A stretch of DNA of 64,000 nt, taken from NCBI GenBank assembly GCA_963815325.1, contig CAWFGG010000007.1:1-64000 (forward strand). The letters run 5' to 3'. Below, piece by piece: positions 47,233-56,504 of the stretch. The position numbers and the translations under genes were made by a program. The stretch comes from JABDII01 sp963815325. Its GTDB lineage: Bacteria; Gemmatimonadota; Gemmatimonadetes; Gemmatimonadales; GWC2-71-9. The notes under the pieces are model-generated. The model did no database searches, was not told the origin of the DNA, and saw only the letters and a list, made by a program, of their open reading frames with translations. Position 1 is the stretch's first letter. Every line of letters starts with the position of its first letter.

Positions 47233-47359
47233 CCGTTCAACCCCTCCGCCTGACGCCTCGTCATGCCGCGCCTGGTGCGGCGAATGCATAATGTAAGCGC
47301 GATCGCCATCGTTGCGAAGCCACCCGTCATGGGCCGCCGCCGTGGACCCTCATGGCACC

Positions 47360-47656
47360 TCACGGCCCGAGTTTCGATTGTTCTCGCTGCTGAGCCAGCA
47401 GCCGTTCGGCAAACTCCATCCGTTCTTCCAGCTCCCCCATACGCAGCTGGCGGTCTTCCAGTTCCGCCACACGAGCCTCGAGCTCTTCGATGTGGGCTGC
47501 ATCGCCCACGCCCTTGTGTTCCAACCGCCGGGCCAACGCTCGCACCAGCGGCCAGAGAATCACGGTGGCCGCCAGGATCCCGAAGATGATGATCTCGGTC
47601 GGCGGCCCACCGGTCGACACGAAGATCGGCGGTATTTCAGGTGCCGGAACTTGCAT
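47360..47656 (-). CDS. PspB-like small membrane protein 1
   Basis: 98 residues from the ATG at 47656 (a GTG three codons earlier is possible). One membrane helix (EIIIFGILAATVILWPLVRALARRL) is followed by a coiled coil (HIEELEARVAELEDRQLRMGELEERMEFAERLLAQQRE). The same shape, length and ending (helix plus RMEFAERLL) are found in PspB, which helps PspC signal to PspA. Sequence identity to E. coli PspB is low, so the assignment rests on architecture and on pspA nearby. It is a paralogue of the next gene. Confidence 0.65.
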   Translation of the reverse strand: MQVPAPEIPPIFVSTGGPPTEIIIFGILAATVILWPLVRALARRLEHKGVGDAAHIEELEARVAELEDRQLRMGELEERMEFAERLLAQQREQSKLGP

Positions 47657-47689
47657 CGCCAACACCCCGATTCGTCGTCACCGACACGC

Positions 47690-47938
47690 TCATGCTCCTC
47701 CCGGAAGCTGCTCTGGCTCGTTCTGCCGTGCCAGCATGCGCTCGGTAAAGTCGACCCGTTCGTGCAGCTCCGCCACATCGGCCCGGATCTCATCCAGCTC
47801 GGCCAGGATCTCCGGATCGTGCTGTGCCAGCGGCCGACCCCGGATCCGCTCCGCCAAGGCCCGCCCGACCGGGCTCATCGACAACCCAAACACGGTCAAG
47901 CCGCCGAAGATGAAGATGATGGCGACAACGCCTTCCAT
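47690..47938 (-). CDS. PspB-like small membrane protein 2
   Basis: 82 residues from the ATG at 47938, with GAGAGG eight bases upstream. A hydrophobic helix (VVAIIFIFGGLTVFGLSMSPVGRAL) leads to a short coiled coil (LAELDEIRADVAELHERVDFTERMLARQNE). The ending RVDFTERML parallels RMEFAERLL of the neighbouring protein, so the two genes are tandem paralogues. It lies first in the pspA group. A reading from 47977 would add 13 residues without a better ribosome site. Confidence 0.65.
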   Translation of the reverse strand: MEGVVAIIFIFGGLTVFGLSMSPVGRALAERIRGRPLAQHDPEILAELDEIRADVAELHERVDFTERMLARQNEPEQLPGGA

Positions 47939-48068
47939 GTCTGGGCCTCTCTTCGAGAAGTCTCGATCCGGCTGCATGGCCAGTACGGAGGCCCTACCGG
48001 TTTTGTTTCAACTCGGAACACCTAGGAAACGCCCCCGGCCGGGCTTCGTCACCGCCCCTCGGCCACTG

Positions 48069-48284
48069 CTACACCAGTTCGACCTCGGCGATCGCGCCGA
48101 GCGATAGGGCGATCTCCGTCTCCTCCATGCCCGCGGGTCTCAGGTACACCTCGTGAGCCGCTACATGGGTGTCGAGGCTGGTCGGCACCCCCGTGACCTC
48201 GGTTCGATCGATGGTAATGATCCGGACTGGCCGGTCATTGCCCCCGGCATACCCGAGGAGGGCGACGATCTCCTGGTACGTCAT
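48069..48284 (-). CDS. Small protein of unknown function
   Basis: A 71-residue frame starting MTYQEIVALLGYAGGNDRPVRIITIDRTEVTGVPTSLDTHVAAHEVYLRPAG and ending in an acidic hydrophobic strand (IALSLGAIAEVELV). The alternating pattern suggests a small beta-barrel (Sm- or SH3-like), but I cannot name a family. Codon third positions are GC-rich as in real genes here, and the frame has clear gaps on both sides (130 and 100 bases). It is on the same strand as the psp-like genes. Confidence 0.55.
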   Translation of the reverse strand: MTYQEIVALLGYAGGNDRPVRIITIDRTEVTGVPTSLDTHVAAHEVYLRPAGMEETEIALSLGAIAEVELV

Positions 48285-48384
48285 GGGTCACCTCCCGAGG
48301 CTGGCGCCGATGCACAATCTACGGTTCGCGGAGGGAGCGCGCGACCCCGGCCCGGAACCGGCCCGACCTCGTCCGGGTGGAGGG

Positions 48385-50664
48385 TTACCGCCGCGAGACG
48401 GTGCCATCCCCGCTCGGCCCTGTGGGCCGCAACTGCGCCTCGAGGTAGCTGGTGATTTCTCGAAAGAGATGCCGCTGGCTGTTCCCGCCGAAGATCCCAT
48501 GGGTCCGGTTGGGATAGATCATGAGGGAGAATTGCTTGTCGGCCGCGATCAACTCGTTGATGAGCGCCTCGGAGTTCTGAAAGTGGACGTTGTCGTCGCC
48601 CGTCCCATGCACGAGCAAGAGGTTGCCGCGAAGTTTGTCCACGTACGAGAGCGGCGAGCCGCGATCGTATCCGTCCGCGTTGTCGTGGGGCAAGCCGTTG
48701 TAACGCTCCGTATAGATGGTGTCGTAGAACTTCCAATGCGTGACCGGAGCAACGGCCACTGCGGTGCTGTAGACGTCGGGGTGCTGGAACAGCGCGTTGA
48801 GGCTCATGAACCCGCCGTAGCTCCACCCCCAGATCGCCATGCGAGTGCTGTCGACGTACGGCCAGCGGCCGATGATCCGGGCGGCGGCGGCCTGGTCCTG
48901 AGTCTCGACCACACCGAGCTGGCCGTAGACGATCTTGCGCCAGTCCCGCCCCCGAGCGCCCGTGCCCCGGTTGTCGATGCTTGCGACCGCGATGCCCTGC
49001 TGCGTCAGCATGAGGTGCCACAGATATCGGGAGCCTCCCCAGGAATCCCGGACGGTCTGGGATCCGGGCCCGCCATAGACATAGAAGAGGACGGGATAGG
49101 CATGCGTGGCATCAAACCCCGGCGGTTTCATGATCCAGCCATTGAGACCCACGCCGTCTTGAACGTCGACGGTGAAAAACTCGTGCGGGCCCCGTTCGAG
49201 GGCAGCGACCCGGCCTGCGAGCGTTTCGTTCGCGGCGAGCGGCCGAATCGTTTGGTGATCCGGCAACCGCACGAGGGAGATCACGGGCGGGGTATCGAAC
49301 GTGGAATAGGTGTGAAACGCCCAGCGTCGATTCGGCGACACGTTGTACGAGTGGCTGCCTGCCTGGTTGGCCGGGGACAGCCGCTCGGCCTTCCCCGTTC
49401 CAGTGAGCCGGGTCCTGTAGAGGTACCGCTGGGCCGGGTTGTCGGGTGAAGCGATGTAATACAGCCACCGCTCGTCCGGATCGACGCCGATGACATTGAG
49501 CACGTCGAAGGCGCCCGGTGTCAGGAGCGTGGCCCCTGAGCCATCCCGCGAGATCGCGTAGACGTGAGTCCACCCGTCGCGCTCGCTCACCCACAGGAAC
49601 CGCTTCCCGTCATCCAACCAGCGGAAGTCATCGACCGTCTCGACCCAGGAGCTATCGCGGTCCGCCAGGATAGTCGACACGCGTCCGGTCGCGGCGTCTC
49701 CCAAGAGCAGTTCGTTGGTGTTCTGGAGCCGGTTGAGCCGCTGCATCACCACCTCAGTGGAGTTGGCGGCCCAATCCATTCGGGCGAGGTAGTTGTTGCG
49801 AGGATCTCCCGGCACGTCGAACCATCGGGTCTCGCCGCCCGCGGCGGGCACGATCCCGATCCGGCCAGCGGAGTTGATCTCGCCCGCCTTGGGGTATTGG
49901 ATCGGGGTGACTTGCGCGTACAAGGAGTCGGTCGTGTTGATCAGGCTGAAGTCGCGCACGCCCGCGGCGTCGAGTTGCCAGTAGGCGATCCACTGCCCGT
50001 CGGGGCTCCAACGCCAGCCGTCTTGCAGGCCCAACTCCTCCTCGTACACCCAATCGAACGTGCCATTGATGATGGTTCGCGACCCATCCGAGGTGAGTTG
50101 GGTGATGGTGCCGGTTCGGAGGTCCTCGACGTACAGATTGTTCTCCCGCACATACCCCACATACCGGGCATCCGGAGAGAACTTGGCGAACATGAGCGTG
50201 GATGGCGCTGCAGGGCCGCCGAGCTTCCGCAGTTGACCGCTAGCCCGCTCGAGCACCCAGTAATCGCCTCGGGTATTGGTGCGCCACACCCGCTGCGAGT
50301 TGGTAAAGACCAACAGCTGCTCGCGATCATCGGACCACTGATAGTCGTCGATGGTGAGCGGGACCGAATCGCCTGCCGGGGTGAGGCCGGCGGTGGACAC
50401 CAGGACGGTTCTGGTGCCCGTGCGGGTGTCGTAGTGGATGATGTCCTTCCCCGGTCCGCCCGACGCCGGCTGCTCCAGGGTGGTATACGCCGAGCCGTCC
50501 ATGATCCATCGCGCGGGCCCGAAGGGCTCGGGCGCAAACTCCCGGGAGCCGAAAACCCGGTCGACCGAAAGGCGTGCGCTGTCTGCCGCCTGAGCGGTGG
50601 CCGGAGGGGCGGAGACGGCGAGAACCAGCGACGCGAGAACGAGAACACGGGCTTTCACGCGCAC
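48385..50664 (-). CDS. Dipeptidyl-peptidase IV-type S9 peptidase, secreted
   Basis: This 759-residue exported serine peptidase removes X-Pro or similar dipeptides. The signal peptide is MRVKARVLVLASLVLAVSAPPATAQA. The N-terminal beta-propeller (SLDRVF... SPDARYVGYVRENNLYVEDLRTG, GTFDWVYEEELGLQDGWRWSPDGQWIAYWQLDAAGV) carries the conserved DWVYEEE motif that binds the substrate N-terminus in DPP-IV. The catalytic domain has VYGGPGSQTV, the nucleophile in WGWSYGGFMSLNAL, an acid near VHGTGDDNVHFQN, and the His in NRTHGIFGGNSQRHLF. All catalytic residues are present. It stands alone between the psp-like cluster and uvrA. A role in peptide scavenging is expected. Confidence 0.95.
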   Translation of the reverse strand: MRVKARVLVLASLVLAVSAPPATAQAADSARLSVDRVFGSREFAPEPFGPARWIMDGSAYTTLEQPASGGPGKDIIHYDTRTGTRTVLVSTAGLTPAGDSVPLTIDDYQWSDDREQLLVFTNSQRVWRTNTRGDYWVLERASGQLRKLGGPAAPSTLMFAKFSPDARYVGYVRENNLYVEDLRTGTITQLTSDGSRTIINGTFDWVYEEELGLQDGWRWSPDGQWIAYWQLDAAGVRDFSLINTTDSLYAQVTPIQYPKAGEINSAGRIGIVPAAGGETRWFDVPGDPRNNYLARMDWAANSTEVVMQRLNRLQNTNELLLGDAATGRVSTILADRDSSWVETVDDFRWLDDGKRFLWVSERDGWTHVYAISRDGSGATLLTPGAFDVLNVIGVDPDERWLYYIASPDNPAQRYLYRTRLTGTGKAERLSPANQAGSHSYNVSPNRRWAFHTYSTFDTPPVISLVRLPDHQTIRPLAANETLAGRVAALERGPHEFFTVDVQDGVGLNGWIMKPPGFDATHAYPVLFYVYGGPGSQTVRDSWGGSRYLWHLMLTQQGIAVASIDNRGTGARGRDWRKIVYGQLGVVETQDQAAAARIIGRWPYVDSTRMAIWGWSYGGFMSLNALFQHPDVYSTAVAVAPVTHWKFYDTIYTERYNGLPHDNADGYDRGSPLSYVDKLRGNLLLVHGTGDDNVHFQNSEALINELIAADKQFSLMIYPNRTHGIFGGNSQRHLFREITSYLEAQLRPTGPSGDGTVSRR

Positions 50665-50721
50665 CTGCCAACGATGAGGTGAGGAGGATGGTCGGAAAAT
50701 AGAGGGAGATGGAGTGATAGG

Positions 50722-53607
50722 CTACGCACGCGCGGCCTGCAATTCCAAGCCCAGGGCGCGCGCCACATAGCGCCCGGTGTGGGACTGAGCGATGGCCGCC
50801 ACAGCCTCCGGCGATCCCTCCGCGACCACGCGACCTCCGGCATCGCCGCCTTCGGGACCCAGATCGATGATCCAATCGGCCGTTTTGATCACATCCATGT
50901 TGTGCTCGATGACGATGACGCTGTTTCCCTTGTCGACCAACCGGTGGAGCACCTCGAGCAACAGCCGGACGTCTTCGAAATGCAGGCCCGTGGTTGGTTC
51001 ATCGAGGATGTACAGGGTCCGCCCGGTGTCACGCTTGGCCAATTCGCTGGCGAGCTTGACTCGCTGCGCCTCACCGCCGGAAAGCGTGGTCGCCGACTGT
51101 CCCAGATGGATGTAGCCCAGGCCGACATCGTTCAGAACCTCCAGCCGATCGGCGATGCGCCGCTGGTTGACGAAGAACTCCAGCGCCTCGGCCACAGTCA
51201 GATCGAGCACGTCGGCGATGCTCCGCCCCTTGTACCGCACTTCCAATGTTTCACGATTGTAGCGGCGGGCTTTGCACACCTCGCACGAGATATACACGTC
51301 GGGCAAAAAGTGCATTTCGATCTTGACCAAGCCGTCGCCCTGACACGCTTCGCAGCGCCCGCCCTTCACATTGAAGGAGAAACGGCCGGGGCCATAGCCC
51401 CGCATCTTGGCCTCCGGCAGCGAGCTGAACAGTTCCCGGATCGGGGTAAACAGACCGGTATAGGTCGCGGGGTTCGAGCGCGGCGTCCGCCCGATCGGGC
51501 TCTGGTCGATGTCGATGACCTTGTCGAGTTCTTCGAGACCCTCGATGCGCGTATGGTCGCCCGGCACGACCTTGGCCCGGTAGAAGTGGCGTGCCAGCGC
51601 TCGATAGAGGATGTCGGTGACCAGGCTCGATTTGCCCGACCCCGATACGCCCGTCACCGCGACAAAGAGCCCCAAGGGGAAGTCGACCGTGAGATCGGCC
51701 AGGTTGTTCTCTCTTGCATCCACCACCCGGAGGAGCCGGTTCGGCGAGGGTCGCCGCCGTTCGGGCGGCACCGGAATCCGGAGCTCGCCACGGAGATAGC
51801 GGGCCGTCAGGGACGAAGGATGCGACAGCACCTGGGCGACGTCACCCTCCGCAATCACTTCACCCCCGTGGCGACCGGCGCGCGGGCCCAAATCGATGAG
51901 ATGGTCCGCGGCCTGAATCGTCTCCGCATCGTGTTCCACCACGAGCACGGTGTTCCCCAAGTCGCGGAGCTCGCGCAGCGTCTCGAGCAGCCGGGCGTTG
52001 TCACGATGGTGCAGTCCGATGCTTGGCTCATCCAGAATGTAGAGCACGCCCACGAGCCGGGATCCGATTTGGGTGGCCAACCGGATGCGCTGCGCCTCAC
52101 CACCAGACAGGGAGCTGGCAGACCGCCCAAGGGTTAGGTAATCGAGCCCCACATTCCGCAGGAAACGCAGTCGGTCGCGCACTTCCTTGAGAATCGGGCC
52201 GGCGACATCGGGGTCGAGCCCGGGGTGCCCGTCTTCCCGCAACGGGATGGACTGGAAGAACGCCAACGCCCGGTCGATCGACAGATCGACGACGTCCCCG
52301 ATGCTCACCCCATGCACCAGCACGGCCAGGCTCTCGGGCTTGAGACGCTTGCCGGCACACTCGGCACACGGTTGCTCGACCATGTACTCATCGAGCGAGG
52401 CGCGAATCGAATCGCTGGTCGTCTCCCGGTACCGTCGCTCGATGTTGCTGAGCACGCCCTCCCATTCGCTCTCGTAGTTCTCGCGCTCCTTCCCCTTCGC
52501 CACGGCGAACCGGAGCTTTCGTCCGGGCACGCCGTGGAGAATGGCTTCGGTGGCGGCCTCCGAATGTTCGGCCCACGGGGCGGCCAGATCGAACCGAAAC
52601 GCTCGGGCCAGGGTGGGCAACACCACCTTACGGAGATAGCCGCTGGGGTCACCCCACGGGAGGATCACGCCTTCGAGAATGGAAAGGCTGCTATCGCCGA
52701 GCACCAGTCCAGCCGCCACCGTCTTGCGGGTGCCCAGGCCATGACAGGACGGACACACCCCATAGGGCGAATTGAACGAGAACAAACGGGGCTCGAGCTC
52801 AGCCAAGGAGTGGCCACACACAGGGCAGGCAAACTGTTCGGAGAACAGCATGGACTCCGCGTTCCCGTTGCCCGACCCTTTGCTCGGGCCGGTCCGTACA
52901 ATTTCGACAATGCCTCCGGCGACACTGAGCGCAGTCTCGATCGAATCATGGATCCGCGAGCGATCCTGGGCCCGCGCCACGACACGGTCGACCACAACAG
53001 AAATGGTGTGGTTCTGCCGGCGATTCAGCTTGGGAATGGCATCGAGATCATGCGTAGTCCCGTCGATCTGGACTCGCACGAAGCCACGCTTCCTGATATC
53101 GTCGAACAGCTCACGGAACTCACCCTTGCGCCCACGTACCAGCGGCGCCAGGACCTCGAGCCGGGTCCCCTCGGGCCACCGGAGGACGGTCTCCGTGATC
53201 TGAGCGGCATTCTGCCGCTCGACCGGGCTCCCGTCATTGGGACAGTGCGGAATGCCGACGCGCGCCCACAGGAGGCGCAAGTAATCGTAAATCTCTGTCA
53301 CAGTGCCGACAGTAGAGCGCGGGTTGTGCCCGGTCGACTTCTGCTCGATGGAAATGGCCGGGGAAAGTCCCTCGATCGCGTCGACGTCAGGCTTCTCCAT
53401 CAGACCGAGAAACTGCCTGGCATAGGCCGATAGCGATTCCACATACCGGCGCTGACCCTCGGCATAGATCGTATCGAAAGCGAGGGACGACTTGCCGGAC
53501 CCAGAAAGGCCCGTGATGACCGTCAAGCTGTTCCGGGGAATGGCTACGGAGATGTTCTTGAGATTGTGTTCCCGTGCTCCGCGAACCCGGAGATATTCCT
53601 GAGGCAT
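50722..53607 (-). CDS. uvrA: Excinuclease ABC subunit A
   Basis: UvrA is the damage-recognition ATPase of nucleotide excision repair, 961 residues. It has two ABC modules: Walker A motifs GLSGSGKSSLAFDT near residue 33 and GVSGSGKSSLVTDI near 655, with signatures LSGGEAQRIRLATQIGSRLVG and LSGGEAQRVKLASELA. Zinc sites are CPVCGHS...CPSCHG and CEACQGDGLVKIE...CEVC. The UvrB-binding and insertion regions between them are normal, and the C-terminal Gly-rich zinc-binding tail is short. A complete standard gene. Its start ATG at 53607 lies in a 175-base divergent gap before the TPR gene. I see no clear LexA-type box there. Confidence 0.98.
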   Translation of the reverse strand: MPQEYLRVRGAREHNLKNISVAIPRNSLTVITGLSGSGKSSLAFDTIYAEGQRRYVESLSAYARQFLGLMEKPDVDAIEGLSPAISIEQKSTGHNPRSTVGTVTEIYDYLRLLWARVGIPHCPNDGSPVERQNAAQITETVLRWPEGTRLEVLAPLVRGRKGEFRELFDDIRKRGFVRVQIDGTTHDLDAIPKLNRRQNHTISVVVDRVVARAQDRSRIHDSIETALSVAGGIVEIVRTGPSKGSGNGNAESMLFSEQFACPVCGHSLAELEPRLFSFNSPYGVCPSCHGLGTRKTVAAGLVLGDSSLSILEGVILPWGDPSGYLRKVVLPTLARAFRFDLAAPWAEHSEAATEAILHGVPGRKLRFAVAKGKERENYESEWEGVLSNIERRYRETTSDSIRASLDEYMVEQPCAECAGKRLKPESLAVLVHGVSIGDVVDLSIDRALAFFQSIPLREDGHPGLDPDVAGPILKEVRDRLRFLRNVGLDYLTLGRSASSLSGGEAQRIRLATQIGSRLVGVLYILDEPSIGLHHRDNARLLETLRELRDLGNTVLVVEHDAETIQAADHLIDLGPRAGRHGGEVIAEGDVAQVLSHPSSLTARYLRGELRIPVPPERRRPSPNRLLRVVDARENNLADLTVDFPLGLFVAVTGVSGSGKSSLVTDILYRALARHFYRAKVVPGDHTRIEGLEELDKVIDIDQSPIGRTPRSNPATYTGLFTPIRELFSSLPEAKMRGYGPGRFSFNVKGGRCEACQGDGLVKIEMHFLPDVYISCEVCKARRYNRETLEVRYKGRSIADVLDLTVAEALEFFVNQRRIADRLEVLNDVGLGYIHLGQSATTLSGGEAQRVKLASELAKRDTGRTLYILDEPTTGLHFEDVRLLLEVLHRLVDKGNSVIVIEHNMDVIKTADWIIDLGPEGGDAGGRVVAEGSPEAVAAIAQSHTGRYVARALGLELQAARA

Positions 53608-53782
53608 AGCCTGGTAACGTAGGAGGAGTCAGACCCGGAAACAACTCTGGCTGGGAAATTGCACGTCGGGGTCTGGCAGCGAGGGCTATCCCGTTGGGGG
53701 AACAGAAGATCAGGGCCTTTTCCGCCGCACTGGGCCGGCGGGACGGATCCCGGTCTACCGGCTTGCAGGTGGGGGAGGCAAA

Positions 53783-54478
53783 ATGCGACGATCCCGTCGC
53801 GCCAAACGCGCTCGACACGCCAAGGTCAGATACGATTCAACCGGCCAGCGCTGGTCCGGACCGGCTGAACCCAGTGACGGCCCACCCAAGCACGGAAGCG
53901 AGATTCCCCCCAGCCAAAGCACGCCTGGGGCCTCCGCTCCTGCCGGAGTGTCCGATGCGGCCGTTCGTGAGGACCCGGCCCCACCGGAGTTGCTGTCGGC
54001 AGACGACCGGGAGGTCGAGCAGTCGCCGGCCCTGGCCGCGCTGACCCGAGAGCTGGACGAGCGGCCCGACGACGTTGGGTTGCTGGTGGCCCGAGGCGCG
54101 CTCTTCGCGAGCCGCCAGGAATGGGAACCGGCCCTCGCCGACCTCCGGCGGGCCGTCCGTCTCGCGCCCGATGCCTGGAACGCCTGGGACGAGTTGGGCC
54201 TTCTCTATTGGCGGCGGGGCCGGCCGGCCGAAGCCGCTGACTGCTTCCGGCGGCTCACGGCTGCCCGTCCGACGGGGCGCGGGTATCTGTTCCTCGGCAA
54301 ATCGTTGATACAGACGGGAGACCTGAGCGGCGCCCAATCAGCCCTGGAGCGGTCGGCGGAAATGGATCCAGCCTGTGCCGAGACGTACCGGCTGTTGGGA
54401 GGATTGGCGGACCGGTTCGGGCACTCGGAAAAAGCCTCCGCGTATTATCAACGGGCGTTGGAGCCTCCGTCACAATGA
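53783..54478 (+). CDS. TPR-repeat protein
   Basis: 231 residues, starting after a good GGGGGAGG ribosome site. The N-terminal ~80 residues are basic and then low-complexity (Ser/Pro/Ala). From about 95 there are tetratricopeptide repeats: LLVARGALFASRQEWEPALADLRRAVRLAPDAWNAWDELGLLYWRRGRPAEAADCFRRL, GRGYLFLGKSLIQTGDLSGAQSALERSAEMDP and AETYRLLGGLADRFGHSEKASAYYQRAL, about four in all. There is no signal peptide or membrane span, so it is likely cytoplasmic and mediates protein contacts. It overlaps the next gene by ATGA. Confidence 0.88.
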   Translation: MRRSRRAKRARHAKVRYDSTGQRWSGPAEPSDGPPKHGSEIPPSQSTPGASAPAGVSDAAVREDPAPPELLSADDREVEQSPALAALTRELDERPDDVGLLVARGALFASRQEWEPALADLRRAVRLAPDAWNAWDELGLLYWRRGRPAEAADCFRRLTAARPTGRGYLFLGKSLIQTGDLSGAQSALERSAEMDPACAETYRLLGGLADRFGHSEKASAYYQRALEPPSQ

Positions 54479-54972
54479 TCGAGGTCGTGGTGGGCGACCT
54501 CGCGCAAATCCGAGTCGATGCCGTCCTCAGACTCTCCACCGACGGGCTCGCGCCCGTGGGTCCGTTGACCAACCGTCTCGATGCGGCCGCCGGGCCAGAC
54601 TTCGCCAGACATCGAGCCACGCGGGAGCCACTCGACATCGGAGCGGCGATTGTGACGGGGGCCGGAGATCTCGCGGCGCAGTTCGTCATCCATGCGGTGG
54701 TCCATACCGACCTCCATCGTACGAGCCGGTCGACGATCGAACGCGCGTTGGTTTCGGCCTGGCAGCGGGCCGCCGACTGGGGGCTCTGCACCCTTGCCGC
54801 CGCACCGCCTGGCGTCGGTGCGGGCCTCGAGCCCGCGGACGCGAGCGCGCTCCTGATTGAATCGTTCACCGCACGGTGCACGGCCCTGTCCGATCCACCC
54901 ACGCTCACCATCGTGGTCGAGGATGAAGCGGAGCGCGCCCGCATCGAAGCGGAGCTGAGGACCGTCCCCTGA
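54475..54972 (+). CDS. Degenerate macro-domain protein
   Basis: 165 residues with the outline of a macro domain (ADP-ribose-binding fold): the opening MIEVVVGDLAQIRVDAVLRLSTDG corresponds to the usual GDIT-VDAIVNAAN, GPLTNRLDAAAGPDF to the following helix, IGAAIVTGAGDLAAQFVIHAVV to the TxGY-LPA...IHTVGP strand, and STIERALVSAWQRAADWGLCTLAAAPPGVGAGLEP to the end. The key Asn of NAAN and the glycine-rich loop are altered, so ADP-ribose hydrolysis is doubtful; binding might remain. It overlaps both neighbours (ATGA before, CTGA after) in a TPR - macro - transglutaminase-like - ABC transporter operon. Confidence 0.75.
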   Translation: MIEVVVGDLAQIRVDAVLRLSTDGLAPVGPLTNRLDAAAGPDFARHRATREPLDIGAAIVTGAGDLAAQFVIHAVVHTDLHRTSRSTIERALVSAWQRAADWGLCTLAAAPPGVGAGLEPADASALLIESFTARCTALSDPPTLTIVVEDEAERARIEAELRTVP

Positions 54973-56504
54973 AGCGCCGCATCGTCGCCGCCGCCATCGT
55001 GCTCGCCTGGCTGGGCTCCCTCGGCTGGCTCGTCCAGCGGGAGTATTTCCCCAACACCGGGACAGCCGCGCAGACCCTTGCCGCGACCCTACCACCCAGC
55101 GCCACCTTTTACGCCATGTGGAGCCGCGACCGGCAGATCGGCATCGCCTCGGCGACGGCCGACACGGTGGAGGACGGAATCCGGATCGTCGCTCGCCAAG
55201 ATCTCGATCTCCCGCTCGGCGAGGGACCTCGCCGAGCCATCTTTTCGAGCAACGGCCACTACTCCGAGGATCTCCGCCTCCAGTCATTCTCGAGCCGGCT
55301 TTCGGGCGAGGCGGGCGGCTACCTACTCGAGGGCACGGTGGAAGGTGATTCCCTGCTGCTCCTCTCGTTCACGAGCTCCGCGGATTCGGAACCCGAGCGG
55401 TATCAACTGAACCTGCCCGGTCCCATCCTCCTTCCCGAGGCCGTCTCGCTCTCCGTCGCGCGCCAAGGCCCGCTCGAGGTGGGCCGCGAGGCGGACGTGG
55501 CCGTGTTCGATCCCGTGCGTTTGACGCTCTACCGCCAGCACCTGACCGTCGCGGCGGAGTCGATCCTTGTCGTGCCGGATAGCGCCGAGGTCGACCCGGT
55601 CAGCGGCCTATGGGTACCGGCTCACTTGGACACCCTCAACGCCTGGCGCTTGGACACGTGGGACCGAGGCATCCCGGTGCACCTCTGGGTGGACCAGCGT
55701 GGATACGTCATCGCGTCCCGGAGCCCGTTGGGCGTACGAGTCGAACGGTCGGCCTTCGAAATCGTGCGGGGTAACTACCGCGGGCGCGGGCGAGCGGCCA
55801 TCGCGACCGACGCCTTGGCTCCGCGCGGTACGCCGCCGCCCCAGAGCGCACTGGACCCGAGCCCGTCGACCTATCTCGCCGTGCGTCTGGCCGGCGCCGA
55901 CACGACGGGGCCGGACTGGGTGCGCCTGGGCCTCGATGGCGCGGCACAGACCCGCCGCGGCGATACCATTCTGCTGCATCCGGTGGACGCCACCGTGCCG
56001 GAGGTCTCGGCCGACGAGACCCAGTGGATGGGGCTGGCCGCTCCTATGCTCGCGCTCGCCGATCGGCGGGTCGAAGCCCGGGCGCGCCAAATCGTCCGCC
56101 GCACCAGGGAACCCCGCGCGATCGTGGAGGCGCTGGTCTCGTGGGTATCCGGGAATCTGAGCGTGGCACCGGACGGGGTTCCTCAGAGCGCGGGGCGGAC
56201 GCTGGATCGACGTCGTGGCAGCACGAGCGACATCGTCCTCGCGTTTGTGGCGCTGGCGCGTGCGTCGGGTCTTTCCGCACGTCCCGTGGCGGGATTTCTC
56301 CAGGCGGAGCAGAACTTCCATTATCATGCATGGGCCGAAGTCTATCTCGACCGCTGGCTACCGGTCGATCCGGTCTACGGGCAGGTCCCCGTGGATGGGC
56401 GTCACGTGCGTATCGTGGTGGACGGTTTGAGCCGGCCGCTCGAACTCGTACCTCTCGTGGCCCGAATACGGCCTGAACCGGCGGCCGGGGGCGATGATTC
56501 ATGA
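54969..56504 (+). CDS. Membrane-anchored transglutaminase-fold protein lacking the catalytic Cys
   Basis: 511 residues if translation starts at the CTG at 54969, which overlaps the macro-domain stop (CTGA) and gives LKRRIVAAAIVLAWLGSLGWLVQREYF, a typical signal anchor with a basic N-terminus. The GTG at 54999 would remove the basic residues. A long beta-rich extracytoplasmic part is followed by a transglutaminase-like core: RRRGSTSDIVLAFVALARASGLSARPVAGFL, NFHYHAWAEVYLDRWLPVDPVYGQVPVDG. The His and Asp of the triad are in place, but the expected Cys position (usually G-D-C-T-E/H) reads G-S-T-S-D. The protein is probably a non-catalytic binding module or uses Ser/Thr. It overlaps the ABC ATPase gene by ATGA. 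Confidence 0.82.
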   Translation: MKRRIVAAAIVLAWLGSLGWLVQREYFPNTGTAAQTLAATLPPSATFYAMWSRDRQIGIASATADTVEDGIRIVARQDLDLPLGEGPRRAIFSSNGHYSEDLRLQSFSSRLSGEAGGYLLEGTVEGDSLLLLSFTSSADSEPERYQLNLPGPILLPEAVSLSVARQGPLEVGREADVAVFDPVRLTLYRQHLTVAAESILVVPDSAEVDPVSGLWVPAHLDTLNAWRLDTWDRGIPVHLWVDQRGYVIASRSPLGVRVERSAFEIVRGNYRGRGRAAIATDALAPRGTPPPQSALDPSPSTYLAVRLAGADTTGPDWVRLGLDGAAQTRRGDTILLHPVDATVPEVSADETQWMGLAAPMLALADRRVEARARQIVRRTREPRAIVEALVSWVSGNLSVAPDGVPQSAGRTLDRRRGSTSDIVLAFVALARASGLSARPVAGFLQAEQNFHYHAWAEVYLDRWLPVDPVYGQVPVDGRHVRIVVDGLSRPLELVPLVARIRPEPAAGGDDS

